A model generated the notes under the pieces. It did no database searches. It had not been told where the DNA came from and was given only the letters and a program-made list of their open reading frames with translations. Made by a program: the position numbers and the translations under genes. From Jejuia pallidilutea (GTDB taxonomy: Bacteria; Bacteroidota; Bacteroidia; Flavobacteriales; Flavobacteriaceae): a stretch of 64,000 nt of DNA. The stretch lies in the NCBI RefSeq assembly GCF_002973595.1, contig NZ_PVEO01000001.1, forward strand, positions 682,001 through 746,000, in the 5' to 3' direction. Shown here in pieces: positions 36,644 through 45,982 of this stretch. The stretch's first letter is position 1. Every line of letters begins with the position of its first letter.

Positions 36644-37855
36644 CTATTGGGTTTCTTCGTAGTCGGGATATAGGAAACTGTTATAAGGAAAACGTGTTAC
36701 ATGAATTTCCCTTACCTCATCATACACACGTTTTTTAAAATCGTCTATATTGCTTTTGTTTATTGCGGAAATGAATAAAGCATTGTTACCTATTTTGCTC
36801 ATCCAAGTACTTTTCCATTCTTCTAAGGTGTAATGTTTTTTTGTTCTTTCTTCATCTAGTTCATCCTCTTCAAAGGGTTCTGGTTCGTAAGCATCAATTT
36901 TATTAAACACCATAATGGTTGGTTTATCGCTGCTTTCAATCTCCCCTAATATTTTATTAACAGATGCTATGTGTTCTTCAAAATTAGGATGGGATATATC
37001 TACCACATGCAACAACAAATCGGCTTCTCTTACTTCATCTAGAGTACTTTTAAAACTTTCTACCAACTGCGTAGGTAACTTTCTTATAAATCCAACGGTA
37101 TCACTTAATAAAAATGGCAAATTTTGAATTACCACTTTTCTAACCGTAGTGTCTAGGGTAGCAAATAGTTTATTTTCGGCAAATACATCGCTTTTGCTAA
37201 TTACGTTCATTAACGTAGATTTACCAACATTGGTGTAGCCCACAAGCGCTACACGCACTAATTTACCGCGGTTACCCCGCTGTACAGCCATTTGCTTATC
37301 TATGGTTTTTATACGGTCTTTTAAAAGCGCAATTTTATCGCGTACTATACGTCTATCTGTCTCTATCTCGGTTTCACCAGGACCACGCATGCCAATACCA
37401 CCCCGTTGGCGCTCTAAGTGTGTCCACATTCCTCGTAATCGTGGTAACAAATACTCGTATTGCGCTAGTTCTACCTGAGTTCGGGCATAACTAGTTTGAG
37501 CACGTTGTGCAAAAATATCAAGAATTAAATTAGTTCTATCTAGAACTTTACATCCTAAAATTTTGCTTATATTACGTTCTTGTGTTGCAGAGAGTTCGTC
37601 ATCAAAAATTGCGGTACTAATATCGTTCTCATCAACAAAATGTTTTACTTCCTCCATCTTACCAGACCCTATAAAGGTTTTAGGATTGGGCATATCCATT
37701 TTCTGGGTAAACCGCTTAATGGCATACCCACCAGCTGTAAAGGTTAAAAACTCTAGCTCGTCTAAATATTCTTTTAGTTTTTCTTCGTCTTGGTCTTTAG
37801 TAACAATACCTACCAAAACCGCCTTTTCTAAATCTACATCTTTCTTTTCAATCAT
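36644..37855 (-). CDS. hflX: Ribosome-associated GTPase HflX
   Basis: A 403-residue GTPase that rescues or splits ribosomes under stress. The N-terminal HflX domain (ERNISKILGCKVLDR) and RGMWTHLERQRGGIGMRGPGETEIETDRR linker precede the G domain: P-loop GYTNVGKST at 206-214, DTVGFIRKLP as G3, and FNKID as G4. First gene of a two-gene unit with the penicillin-binding protein. The -7 box ends four bases before the ATG. Confidence 0.95.
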   Translation of the reverse strand: MIEKKDVDLEKAVLVGIVTKDQDEEKLKEYLDELEFLTFTAGGYAIKRFTQKMDMPNPKTFIGSGKMEEVKHFVDENDISTAIFDDELSATQERNISKILGCKVLDRTNLILDIFAQRAQTSYARTQVELAQYEYLLPRLRGMWTHLERQRGGIGMRGPGETEIETDRRIVRDKIALLKDRIKTIDKQMAVQRGNRGKLVRVALVGYTNVGKSTLMNVISKSDVFAENKLFATLDTTVRKVVIQNLPFLLSDTVGFIRKLPTQLVESFKSTLDEVREADLLLHVVDISHPNFEEHIASVNKILGEIESSDKPTIMVFNKIDAYEPEPFEEDELDEERTKKHYTLEEWKSTWMSKIGNNALFISAINKSNIDDFKKRVYDEVREIHVTRFPYNSFLYPDYEETQ

Positions 37856-37859
37856 ATTA

Positions 37860-37867
37860 CAAAGTTA
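37860..37867 (-). promoter_or_regulatory. hflX -7 box abutting the start codon
   Basis: TAACTTTG on the minus strand, then TAAT, then ATG. Predicts a leaderless hflX mRNA. The divergent box at 37906-37913 has the same spacing to its ATG. Confidence 0.6.
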
Positions 37868-37905
37868 CATAATTACAGGCATTTTAATTTTAATTTTTTA
37901 TACCC

Positions 37906-37913
37906 TATTTTTG
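37906..37913 (+). promoter_or_regulatory. -7 box for the divergent EEP gene
   Basis: TATTTTTG, then ACAC, then ATG at 37918. Either the mRNA is leaderless, or translation starts at the ATG at 37957 with a leader of about 38 nt. Confidence 0.55.
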
Positions 37914-37917
37914 ACAC

Positions 37918-38886
37918 ATGACAGACGATTTAGAAGACATTTCCATACGCCATAACATGCAGACTGTGGCATTTTACAATATTGAAAATTTATTTGATTT
38001 AAGAGATAGCAGATTTACTAACGACAACGATTTTTTACCCGAATCTGTAAAACGATGGACACCCAAACGCTACCAAAACAAATTGCAGAAAATTGGATAT
38101 GCTATTTCTAATATTGGTCGGCAAGAAACTGGTAAACACCCAGCAATTGTTGGTTTAGCAGAAGTTGAAAACGCTAAAGTTTTAAAGGATCTTATAGCAT
38201 CGAAACACTTAGAGGATTGCGATTACAACTATGTGCATTTTGATTCTCTAGACGAACGCGGTATTGATGTTGCATTATTATACAACACCAAAGCGTTTAA
38301 AGTTTTTCATACTGAAACTTTTTCGGTTAGCTTAGTAGATAACGATGGTACACCTGATTATACCAGAGATATTTTGCTTGTTGGTGGAAAATTAGATGGC
38401 GAAAACGTTTATTTTATATTAAACCATTGGTCTTCTAGACGTGAAGGTGTTGAAGAAACCGAATTTAAACGTTTAGCAGCCTCTGAGAAAGTGAGTGAGA
38501 TTATTTCATGGTTAACACAAGAAGACAAACATGCTAAAATTATGGTTTTGGGCGATTTTAATGATACGCCACAAAACGAAAGCCTAAAACGCTTAACGGA
38601 AGACCATAGTTTGTTTAATCCTTTTGAAACCCTACGATCATTCACCCGTGGCACTGTTAAACATAGAAGACAATGGTATGTGTTTGATCAAATTTTAGTC
38701 TCTACTAACTTTTTTAAAAGCTCTAAAAATGAATTCGAATTTTTTAAAGCTAATATTTTTGATGTAGATTTTTTAAAGCTATTTAGAGGCCCCTTTAAAG
38801 GAGCTCCTTTTAGAACTTATGTTGGAAAAAAGTACAAAGGCGGCTACAGCGATCACTTTCCTGTTTATACTATTTTAAAAAAATAA
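37918..38886 (+). CDS. Endonuclease/exonuclease/phosphatase family protein, no signal peptide
   Basis: A 322-residue EEP-superfamily enzyme. Motifs: FYNIENLFD at about 18-26, AEVEN (Glu metal ligand), RGIDVALLY, NHWSSRREG, GDFND (catalytic Asp/Asn) and SDHFPVY at the C-terminus. All catalytic residues appear intact. It has no export signal, unlike its paralogue at 44837 which shares the same motifs, so it is probably cytosolic. An alternative start is Met14 (37957). Substrate (nucleic acid, nucleotide or phosphoinositide-like) is not decidable. Confidence 0.85.
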   Translation: MTDDLEDISIRHNMQTVAFYNIENLFDLRDSRFTNDNDFLPESVKRWTPKRYQNKLQKIGYAISNIGRQETGKHPAIVGLAEVENAKVLKDLIASKHLEDCDYNYVHFDSLDERGIDVALLYNTKAFKVFHTETFSVSLVDNDGTPDYTRDILLVGGKLDGENVYFILNHWSSRREGVEETEFKRLAASEKVSEIISWLTQEDKHAKIMVLGDFNDTPQNESLKRLTEDHSLFNPFETLRSFTRGTVKHRRQWYVFDQILVSTNFFKSSKNEFEFFKANIFDVDFLKLFRGPFKGAPFRTYVGKKYKGGYSDHFPVYTILKK

Positions 38887-38898
38887 ATGATGCACTAA

Positions 38899-39861
38899 AT
38901 GCAGTATAAAAACAAAAAACACGCTGTAGAAAAAACACAGTTACATATAAGGAGTAAACATCGAGACCGCTATAATTTTAAAAGTTTAATAACAACTTGC
39001 CCTGAGCTTTCATTGTTTGTGAAGCCCAATAAGTATGGAGATGCTTCAATTAATTTTTTTGATCCCGAGGCAGTAAAAACGTTGAATAAAGCGCTACTGC
39101 AACATCATTATAATATAGAATATTGGGATATTCCTAAGCATTATTTGTGTCCACCAATTCCTGGAAGAGCCGATTATATTCATAACATAGCAGATTTATT
39201 AGCCTCAAAAAACAACAATAAAATTCCAACAGGGAAACATATTAAATGCTTAGATATTGGTGTAGGGGCAAATTGTGTGTATCCTATTATAGGTGCCACA
39301 ACATACAATTGGTCTTTTGTTGGTTCAGATATTGATGCTACAGCTATTACATCTGCCACAAAAATAGTACAGCGAAACAAAAATTTAAAAACCAATGTTG
39401 AATTGCGGTTACAACCCACACCTCGTAATTTTTTTAAAGGTATTATTCGTAATGATGAACGGTTTGATATTACTGTTTGCAATCCCCCTTTTCACGCGTC
39501 TTTACATGAAGCTGAAGCCAGCACAGTTAGAAAACTAAAAAATTTAACAAAAAAGACACCTCTAAAACCCGTATTAAATTTTGCCGGAAAACCAAATGAA
39601 CTGTGGTGTGAAGGTGGCGAAGCAACTTTTGTAAAAAATATGATATATGAAAGCAGAAGGTTTGGGACTTCATGCTTTTGGTTTACAACCCTAATTTCAA
39701 AAGAATCAAATCTTAAAGGTGTTTCTAAGCTTTTAGAAAAAGTAAACGCTACAGAAGTTAAAATACTCACAATGGGTCAAGGCAACAAAATAAGCCGCAT
39801 AGTAGCTTGGACGTTTTTAAACAAAGCACAACAAGACGAATGGGGTTTTACAAGAAATTGA
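38899..39861 (+). CDS. rlmF: 23S rRNA (adenine-1618-N6)-methyltransferase
   Basis: A 320-residue SAM-dependent methyltransferase modifying A1618 of 23S rRNA. RlmF landmarks: N-terminal KKHAVEKTQLHIRSKHRDRYNF-like segment (short quote KHRDRYNF), WDIPKHYLCPPIPGRADYIH, SAM motif LDIGVGAN at 118-125, and NPPFHAS with NPPF at 195-198, the N6-adenine catalytic motif. Length is typical. It is 12 bp after the EEP gene and probably co-transcribed. Confidence 0.95.
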   Translation: MQYKNKKHAVEKTQLHIRSKHRDRYNFKSLITTCPELSLFVKPNKYGDASINFFDPEAVKTLNKALLQHHYNIEYWDIPKHYLCPPIPGRADYIHNIADLLASKNNNKIPTGKHIKCLDIGVGANCVYPIIGATTYNWSFVGSDIDATAITSATKIVQRNKNLKTNVELRLQPTPRNFFKGIIRNDERFDITVCNPPFHASLHEAEASTVRKLKNLTKKTPLKPVLNFAGKPNELWCEGGEATFVKNMIYESRRFGTSCFWFTTLISKESNLKGVSKLLEKVNATEVKILTMGQGNKISRIVAWTFLNKAQQDEWGFTRN

Positions 39862-39902
39862 ATGCACTTCTAGATTAATCCTCTTTTTTAAAGTTATTAA
39901 AC

Positions 39903-40280
39903 TTAAATGGCCTGAAATAGTGTGTATATTAACCCTAAAATAATAAAAGGCAGTAACCAAAGCACCCAAATATTATAAGTTTGTTTTTTCCTTTTCAGCA
40001 TTTTTACATGAAGTAAATTTCGTTTTCTGCCACTATACTGCATCCAATTTTTAAAAAAAACAACTAATACTGATAGAATAAATAAAATCCAACCTTTGGA
40101 AGCTGACATAACATCTACTTGCATTTGCTTAAAAAATCCAGCAAAAAACACCCCTAAAAGTAATAACAAACAGCACTGTAGGAACGAAACATAAAAGGTA
40201 GCGATTTTAATAGCATTTTTCCTTTTTTTAGTTTTATAGTGCTGTACTAGGTTAAAGAAAAATATGTCGAATATGGTCAT
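39903..40280 (-). CDS. Small three-helix membrane protein, unknown
   Basis: A 125-residue protein with hydrophobic segments at about 27-49, 63-80 and 104-123 and strongly basic loops (KTKKRKNAIK, KMLKRKKQ). The positive-inside rule places the N-terminus and the second loop in the cytoplasm. No family recognised. It is convergent with rlmF and 27 bp after the DUF5689 gene on the same strand, so might be transcribed with it. Confidence 0.6.
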   Translation of the reverse strand: MTIFDIFFFNLVQHYKTKKRKNAIKIATFYVSFLQCCLLLLLGVFFAGFFKQMQVDVMSASKGWILFILSVLVVFFKNWMQYSGRKRNLLHVKMLKRKKQTYNIWVLWLLPFIILGLIYTLFQAI

Positions 40281-40307
40281 AAAGCATGTATTGTGCTAAA
40301 GGTATAA

Positions 40308-41735
40308 CTATTCCACAAAATCTACACTAATGTCATCTAACTCATAAACACCATCAAAAGTAGATTGCCCACTTCCTGTATATTTAAATGCGATATGTAT
40401 AGAGCCCGAAATACACGATAAATCTACATTTCCAGAACTAAACCATTCTGCAAAAGAATCGGTGTCTTTTACAACATAAGCATCGGTTAATATTCGCCAA
40501 GTGGCAGCTGTAACGCCTGCTTCGGTCCCATCCCAATCATCGGCATAAAACACTTCCATATAACTACTATCTGCTAAACTGTTAGAGGTTTTAAAGCGTA
40601 GCGATTCGCCATCTTGTGCATCTAAATCTATAGCAGGTGTAATTAACCACCCTATATTACTTATATCACCAGAACTGGCAGACTGAAATCTAGCAGAACG
40701 CCCTAATGAGGCATTTGATGATGTTGAGGAATACCCCTCCCAAGCTTGTGTTCCCGCCTCTATATAGTTGGTCCACCCATCAATTTCTATGGGACGGTTA
40801 TTTCTTTGAGGTTCAAAATCTTCGTATAACAAATTGCCTGTGCCTATGGTAGTAGCAAGACCACAGGAAAATTCTATAGGGTCGCAACGTTCAGTACTAT
40901 CAAAATTTATATCGGCAGAACTATTAATCACCAAAACATTAAAATTGTCTCTAAAATCTCGACTAAAAACACCTGTAATAGTACCACTGCCTTGTGGTAC
41001 TATTAAAGACTTAAAATCTGAAAATGTACTAGTTTGCATAATAATTTGAATACCAGATTCGCAACTTTCCAACAAGCGCAAACCATCAAACTCATCAAAA
41101 GATTCACTTGCAAAAGAGGCGCCTAGTTCAAACCTGTTTAATTGCATATTTTGTAGTTGTATTAGCGTATTCTCATCAGCTTCTGTTAAATTTTCTAAAG
41201 CAACTACTTTTGGTTTAATTTCAACTATATCATTAGTTCTCAGTATTATATCGCGATATTCTGTAGCTTGAATTTGTTGTACGTTTACCGCATCGCCTTT
41301 ACCAATAGTTACTACGCCACTAGTTTCCCCTAGTGTTAGCCCTTGTAATTTTATAAATACTTTTTGCCCAAGTTGATAAGTGTCTGACAAGCTACTTTGA
41401 TTTATGTCTATTTTAAAACCCAACCTTGGATCGTTATCGGGATTACTATCATCTATTTTGTTTTGTATAATAAGCTCTTCAAAAAAATTACCTGCTTTGT
41501 CTGATGATATCACATAACCTTCAATATAAATATCGTCTCGAACAACCACTGTTGTATTACCACCATTTACGGCCTGTTCGTAAAGTGATTTTATGGCTTT
41601 AAACGTAGTGATTTTTTCAACTGGAATATCTGGATTTTCGTTTGTAATATTAGGTACACCAAAATCGTCGTCTCCAACACAAGAAAGCACGAATGCCACA
41701 AGCATAGTAATTAAAAAGTTATTTGTTTTTTTCAT
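40308..41735 (-). CDS. DUF5689 / choice-of-anchor J lipoprotein
   Basis: A 475-residue lipoprotein (Cys19 in LSC, followed by an Asp-rich surface-export-like VGDDD). About 35-280 matches DUF5689: ISSDKAGNFFEELIIQ, LGQKVFIKLQGL and a GVFSRDFRDNFNVLVI end. About 290-475 is a jelly-roll choice-of-anchor J-like domain (LLYEDFE, GWTNY, WLITPAIDL, YELDDISVDF). It is downstream of the TonB receptor at 41911, separated by 175 bp with a hairpin. A ligand-capture partner of the receptor is a reasonable inference; no catalytic residues are seen. Confidence 0.85.
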   Translation of the reverse strand: MKKTNNFLITMLVAFVLSCVGDDDFGVPNITNENPDIPVEKITTFKAIKSLYEQAVNGGNTTVVVRDDIYIEGYVISSDKAGNFFEELIIQNKIDDSNPDNDPRLGFKIDINQSSLSDTYQLGQKVFIKLQGLTLGETSGVVTIGKGDAVNVQQIQATEYRDIILRTNDIVEIKPKVVALENLTEADENTLIQLQNMQLNRFELGASFASESFDEFDGLRLLESCESGIQIIMQTSTFSDFKSLIVPQGSGTITGVFSRDFRDNFNVLVINSSADINFDSTERCDPIEFSCGLATTIGTGNLLYEDFEPQRNNRPIEIDGWTNYIEAGTQAWEGYSSTSSNASLGRSARFQSASSGDISNIGWLITPAIDLDAQDGESLRFKTSNSLADSSYMEVFYADDWDGTEAGVTAATWRILTDAYVVKDTDSFAEWFSSGNVDLSCISGSIHIAFKYTGSGQSTFDGVYELDDISVDFVE

Positions 41736-41810
41736 AATGTATCTTTTTATAAAAAGCTTCCCTTAATCTCTCCAAAGGAGGAACACGCTTATTCAACCGT
41801 TTATTTGTCC

Positions 41811-41843
41811 AGACCTCTCAGGTTTTTGAAATCTGGGAGGTCT
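41811..41843. repeat. Hairpin repeat family B copy
   Basis: AGACCTCTCAG (41811-41821) and CTGGGAGGTCT (41833-41843), one G-U pair, in the gap between the receptor and the DUF5689 gene. It may act in processing or partial termination of the mRNA. Confidence 0.6.
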
Positions 41844-41910
41844 TACATTTATCTCTTTTCACAAGCATCTGCAACACATTCCTTCTCCTTCTGGAAGGTT
41901 AGTAGGGCTT

Positions 41911-44712
41911 CTAGAATCTGTAATTCACATTTAAAAAATAAGTCGTTCCGCGACCATACCAATATTTAGAGCCAAATACAGGTGTTTTTAAAGCTTTATC
42001 ATCGCGCAACTGCCTAAAATTGGCATTTCTACCTTGCTCAAAACCACCAGTTTTAAAAACTTCATCTAAAAGGTTGTTTACACTTGCAAAAACACTAATG
42101 TATTTACTGCCTATTTTCCAAGATTTTCCTCCTACTAAATTTACTACCATATAGTCATCAAACCGTTCTTGTTGCAATAATTCCCTAGCTAAATCCTCAT
42201 CGTAGTCATTAAAAACATTACCATCAAAATCTGTTGTAAAGTTTGCAGATCGCGTTAACGGACTAATATCAATATAAGTATTTGTGAAAAAATTTGCTGT
42301 AGCACCAAACCACCAAAAATCGGGGTCTCTATATTCAAAACCAAAAGAATACGCTCTGTGTGGTCCTGCAGCAATTTTATAGTTTTTAAGATTAGATGCC
42401 CCAAAATCTTTAAAACCATCTACAAAACCAGCTGCTACAGATTCATCATCTGCTTCGGTAGTTAAGTACAAATTTGGATTGTTAGCATACGTAAACTGCC
42501 CTACAGATGCCACTCCTTTTAACTTAATGGTTGGTGTAACCTGAGCTTCTATTCCTAATTCACCTCCAATATGTTGTTTATCTATGCCTTGTAAAATCTC
42601 TTGAATAAAAGCTACATTATCGCCCCCAATACCATCTGCAAAGAAAAATGAGATTTCGTTTGCATCTGTAATTTTTGTGTAATATCCTGTAAGTTTTGCT
42701 TTTACAATAGGAGAACGAAAAACATAACTTATATCAGTCGTCATTATTTTCTCTTCTGTAATATTTGGTACAACATTATGGTTTTCCCTAGAGTTGGAAT
42801 AGGTGTTTCTTAGTGATGGTGCTCTGGTAATGTAGCCACCATTAATATTCAACAAATGTTTTCCAGAAATTTTATAGGTTAGTCCGCCCTTAGCTCCAAA
42901 CCCCATAAAGTTTAGTGTTTCTCCCTTACCTAGAGAATTATTAGGAAATGCTCCGTTTTGGTATAAACCTTCACGTTGGTATTGCGTGCTTGTTACACTT
43001 CCAGAAATAAAAAAGTCGAGTTTATTATAACTAAATTGAGCCTGGGCAAATCCATTTACTACATTAGCAAACAGGTTGTAGTTATATTTAAAGGTATCGC
43101 CCTCACCAACCAACCGGTTTGGATTTTGTAAATCGTTTTGAGCTTCGTCTATAGCTTCAGCAAATTGGTCTATATCCAAATAAGTCTCTGCTCCTAATAA
43201 ATCTAAAACCTCAGCAAAGTTTTCAGATTTCAGGGTTTGAATATTTATACCTGCATTAACTACAACATTATCGTTCCATTCGTTATTTACAATAGAATTA
43301 AAGGTAAATTGGGTGTCATCTACACGGTCTTCATATAAGGCATAAACAGCATTTCCTCCATTTTGTGTATTTAAAATATTTGCTTCATATAACGAATTCC
43401 AATCCATTTGCCCGTTATCTTTAAACTCTTGCAGTGCCAAATAAGCAAACTGTAAATTGTTTGGAAAGTTACGTTCAAAATAACTTGGAAGTTTTTGGTA
43501 ATACGTTGGGCTTGGGTTTGCGCCACCACCTTCTGGTATGCCATTTACCAAATCGGTACCATTGTTATCTAACCTACTGTTTCCTAATCTCCCAAATTGA
43601 TATGCAAGGTTTGTGTTTAATCTGGTTTTTGTAGATATGTTCCAATAGTGATTTAGCATTAAAATAGGCTCTTCTACTTCCTTTATTCTAGAATTGCGTT
43701 TCTCTCCATTTTGGAATCCCCAATATTCGTTATAGCGAATATCTTTTAAATCGAAAACTTCTTGAGTATTCGGAGACGATTTCCCACGTCGGTTTGGTGC
43801 ATAAATGCCTGTAAAATTCAAACTATGGTTTTCGCTTAATTTTTTTTCGATTGAAAGAAAAAATGAATTGGCATTATACACCGTAGCATCTTGGTAACCT
43901 TCGTTCCCCCAACGCCTTCCTAAAGAAATTGTATAGGCCCAATTATTTTCTAATAGTCCTGAAGCATAAGTTGCCATTAAACGATTGGTATAACTTCTGT
44001 TAGAAGAAGAATAGGTAATACGTGCGCCCGCTCTAGCTTTAGACGCTCTAACATTTATATTTGTAGTTCCTAGAATACCTCCAAAATTATAATCTGATGG
44101 CGCTAAACCTGTTGTTAATTCTTGATTTCGCATTACATCGTTTAATCCACCCCAATTACTCCATTGTGGCCTGCCATTAAATAGCTTATTCATGGATATT
44201 CCATTAATTAATACACTACCGTTTTCGGAATCTAAGCCTCTTAGCCTGAAGAAAGATTGGCTAAACTCAAAAGCTGCGGTACGCTGAAACACATCTAACG
44301 ACGAGGACAATAATCCCGTAATGTTATCTGCTCCACTTGTATCGTTATCTAATTCATCATCAGACAATGTTATGGTGAACAGGTCCTGACTTTGAGAGAT
44401 ATCGCGCTCTAAAGTCATATCGCTAATATCTACAGTTTGCCCTTTATATACTATAATTGGAAAACGCTTGGTAGTATAACCTGCTTTAGAAATTTTAAGT
44501 ACCTGCTCGCCCAAAGGTATATTTGAAGAAAAAAGGAATTCCCCCTGAACATCTGTTAAAGAAGATAGATCTGTACCCTCAAGAACTACTGTAACATTTA
44601 AAATAGGCTGAAATGATACCGCATCTTTTACACTACCTTTAACAATGGTTTGCTGCGCGTAGAGTGAAAATGAAAAAAATGCGAATAAAAAAATGAGGGT
44701 TATTTTATTCAT
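41911..44712 (-). CDS. TonB-dependent receptor with carboxypeptidase-regulatory-like domain (1)
   Basis: A 933-residue outer-membrane receptor. Signal peptide 1-20 (SLYAQ), a carboxypeptidase-D regulatory-like Ig fold at about 23-110 (GSVKDAVSFQP, GEFLFSS), then plug (FFRLRGLDSENGSVLING, WSNWGGLNDV) and a barrel ending YFLNVNYRF. The WSNWGGLNDV plug motif is shared with the second receptor at 49877, so the two are one subfamily. It is not a SusC with a SusD next to it. The companion is the DUF5689 lipoprotein. Substrate unknown; nearby nucleases suggest nucleic-acid breakdown products. Confidence 0.92.
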   Translation of the reverse strand: MNKITLIFLFAFFSFSLYAQQTIVKGSVKDAVSFQPILNVTVVLEGTDLSSLTDVQGEFLFSSNIPLGEQVLKISKAGYTTKRFPIIVYKGQTVDISDMTLERDISQSQDLFTITLSDDELDNDTSGADNITGLLSSSLDVFQRTAAFEFSQSFFRLRGLDSENGSVLINGISMNKLFNGRPQWSNWGGLNDVMRNQELTTGLAPSDYNFGGILGTTNINVRASKARAGARITYSSSNRSYTNRLMATYASGLLENNWAYTISLGRRWGNEGYQDATVYNANSFFLSIEKKLSENHSLNFTGIYAPNRRGKSSPNTQEVFDLKDIRYNEYWGFQNGEKRNSRIKEVEEPILMLNHYWNISTKTRLNTNLAYQFGRLGNSRLDNNGTDLVNGIPEGGGANPSPTYYQKLPSYFERNFPNNLQFAYLALQEFKDNGQMDWNSLYEANILNTQNGGNAVYALYEDRVDDTQFTFNSIVNNEWNDNVVVNAGINIQTLKSENFAEVLDLLGAETYLDIDQFAEAIDEAQNDLQNPNRLVGEGDTFKYNYNLFANVVNGFAQAQFSYNKLDFFISGSVTSTQYQREGLYQNGAFPNNSLGKGETLNFMGFGAKGGLTYKISGKHLLNINGGYITRAPSLRNTYSNSRENHNVVPNITEEKIMTTDISYVFRSPIVKAKLTGYYTKITDANEISFFFADGIGGDNVAFIQEILQGIDKQHIGGELGIEAQVTPTIKLKGVASVGQFTYANNPNLYLTTEADDESVAAGFVDGFKDFGASNLKNYKIAAGPHRAYSFGFEYRDPDFWWFGATANFFTNTYIDISPLTRSANFTTDFDGNVFNDYDEDLARELLQQERFDDYMVVNLVGGKSWKIGSKYISVFASVNNLLDEVFKTGGFEQGRNANFRQLRDDKALKTPVFGSKYWYGRGTTYFLNVNYRF

Positions 44713-44788
44713 GATTATCTTTAAGACCCGTTTTGTATGAAAAAGTAACGATTAAAACCGAAAAATTACAACATTTATTATAAATACG

Positions 44789-44796
44789 TAACTTTG
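44789..44796 (+). promoter_or_regulatory. -7 box for the secreted EEP gene
   Basis: TAACTTTG, exact TAnnTTTG, 40 bp before the ATG at 44837, in the divergent gap with the receptor gene. No TTG at the usual spacing. Confidence 0.45.
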
Positions 44797-44836
44797 ACTT
44801 AAGTTTTACGCTACGTAAACTACTTTTTTTTAAAAT

Positions 44837-45886
44837 ATGAATGTTTTTAAGCTTTTTTTATCACTGTTTTTTCTTAGTATCATTTCAACTTGTAATGCTC
44901 AAGATAAAAAATTTAAAATCCATACTATAGCATTTTATAACCTAGAGAACTTATTTGATACCATAAACGATCCTTTGAAGTTTGATGAGTATAGCCCAAT
45001 AATGGAACTAAAAACCAATCGTACTTCAGTTTATCAACACAAAATAAAAAACATGGCCAGGGTTCTTTCTGAAATTGGTAAAGATGCTACAAAAAATACA
45101 CCTGCCATTATTGGAGTTTGTGAGGTTGAAAATAGAACTGTTCTAGAAGACCTTGTAAACGATACTACACTAATAAAAAAAGATTATGGCATTGTACATT
45201 ACAATTCTCCGGATGCTAGAGGGATAGACGTAGCTTTACTATATCAAAAAAGTTTGTTTACACCAATTCATTCCAAGACCTACGAATTGAAGATTTATGA
45301 TGACCAAACCCGAGAGCGCATTACAACTCGCGACCAGTTATTGGTGAGCGGTAAACTTGAAGATGACTTAATTTATATAATAGTAAACCATTGGCCATCT
45401 AGACGCGGCGGTGAAGCCAGAAGTAGACCAAAACGTGTAGCTGCTGCAAAATTAAATAAGCGTATTATAGATTCGTTACAAGCCGAAGATCCGTATGCAA
45501 AAATAGTTATTATGGGTGATTTGAATGACAATCCTAATAACACAAGTTTAAAGGATGTATTAAAAACTAAACGGAAACGAAAAAAAGTTGGAAACAAAGG
45601 ACTTTACAATCCGTTTGAAAATTTTTTTAGAGATGGATTAGGTACCACTGCCTACAGAGATAGCTGGAGTTTATTTGACCAGATTATTGTTTCTAAACCT
45701 TTACTGGACAGAGATTATTCGTCTTTTAGGTACTATAAAGTTGGTGTGTTTAATAAGAACTATATAATTACTTCAACGGGAAAATATAAAGGCTATCCTT
45801 TTAGAAGTTGGAGTGATGGCGGATTTAGCAATGGTTTTAGCGATCATTTTCCGGTGTATTTGTATTTGATTAAAGAGGTAGAGTAA
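44837..45886 (+). CDS. Secreted endonuclease/exonuclease/phosphatase family protein
   Basis: A 349-residue exported EEP enzyme. The N-terminal hydrophobic segment ends ISTCNAQ near 22: either a lipobox with Cys19 or a Sec cleavage after NAQ. Motifs FYNLENLFD, CEVEN, RGIDVALLY, NHWPSRRGG, GDLND and SDHFPVY are intact and collinear with the cytosolic paralogue at 37918. It is divergent from the TonB receptor at 41911, with 124 bp between start codons. It probably hydrolyses extracellular nucleic acids or phosphoesters so that products can be imported. Confidence 0.88.
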   Translation: MNVFKLFLSLFFLSIISTCNAQDKKFKIHTIAFYNLENLFDTINDPLKFDEYSPIMELKTNRTSVYQHKIKNMARVLSEIGKDATKNTPAIIGVCEVENRTVLEDLVNDTTLIKKDYGIVHYNSPDARGIDVALLYQKSLFTPIHSKTYELKIYDDQTRERITTRDQLLVSGKLEDDLIYIIVNHWPSRRGGEARSRPKRVAAAKLNKRIIDSLQAEDPYAKIVIMGDLNDNPNNTSLKDVLKTKRKRKKVGNKGLYNPFENFFRDGLGTTAYRDSWSLFDQIIVSKPLLDRDYSSFRYYKVGVFNKNYIITSTGKYKGYPFRSWSDGGFSNGFSDHFPVYLYLIKEVE

Positions 45887-45927
45887 TCCCTTTAATCCAA
45901 ACAATAAATAGGTTATCGTTAACAAAA

Positions 45928-45961
45928 AGACCTGTCTGGTTTTAAAAAACCTGACAGGTCT
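45928..45961. repeat. Hairpin repeat family B copy (best preserved)
   Basis: AGACCTGTCTGGTTTT (45928-45943) and AAAACCTGACAGGTCT (45946-45961), 15 of 16 pairs, loop of two A. It lies between two convergent genes and may act as a terminator, although no T run follows. Confidence 0.7.
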
Positions 45962-45982
45962 GAAGTATATTCTTTAACTATT

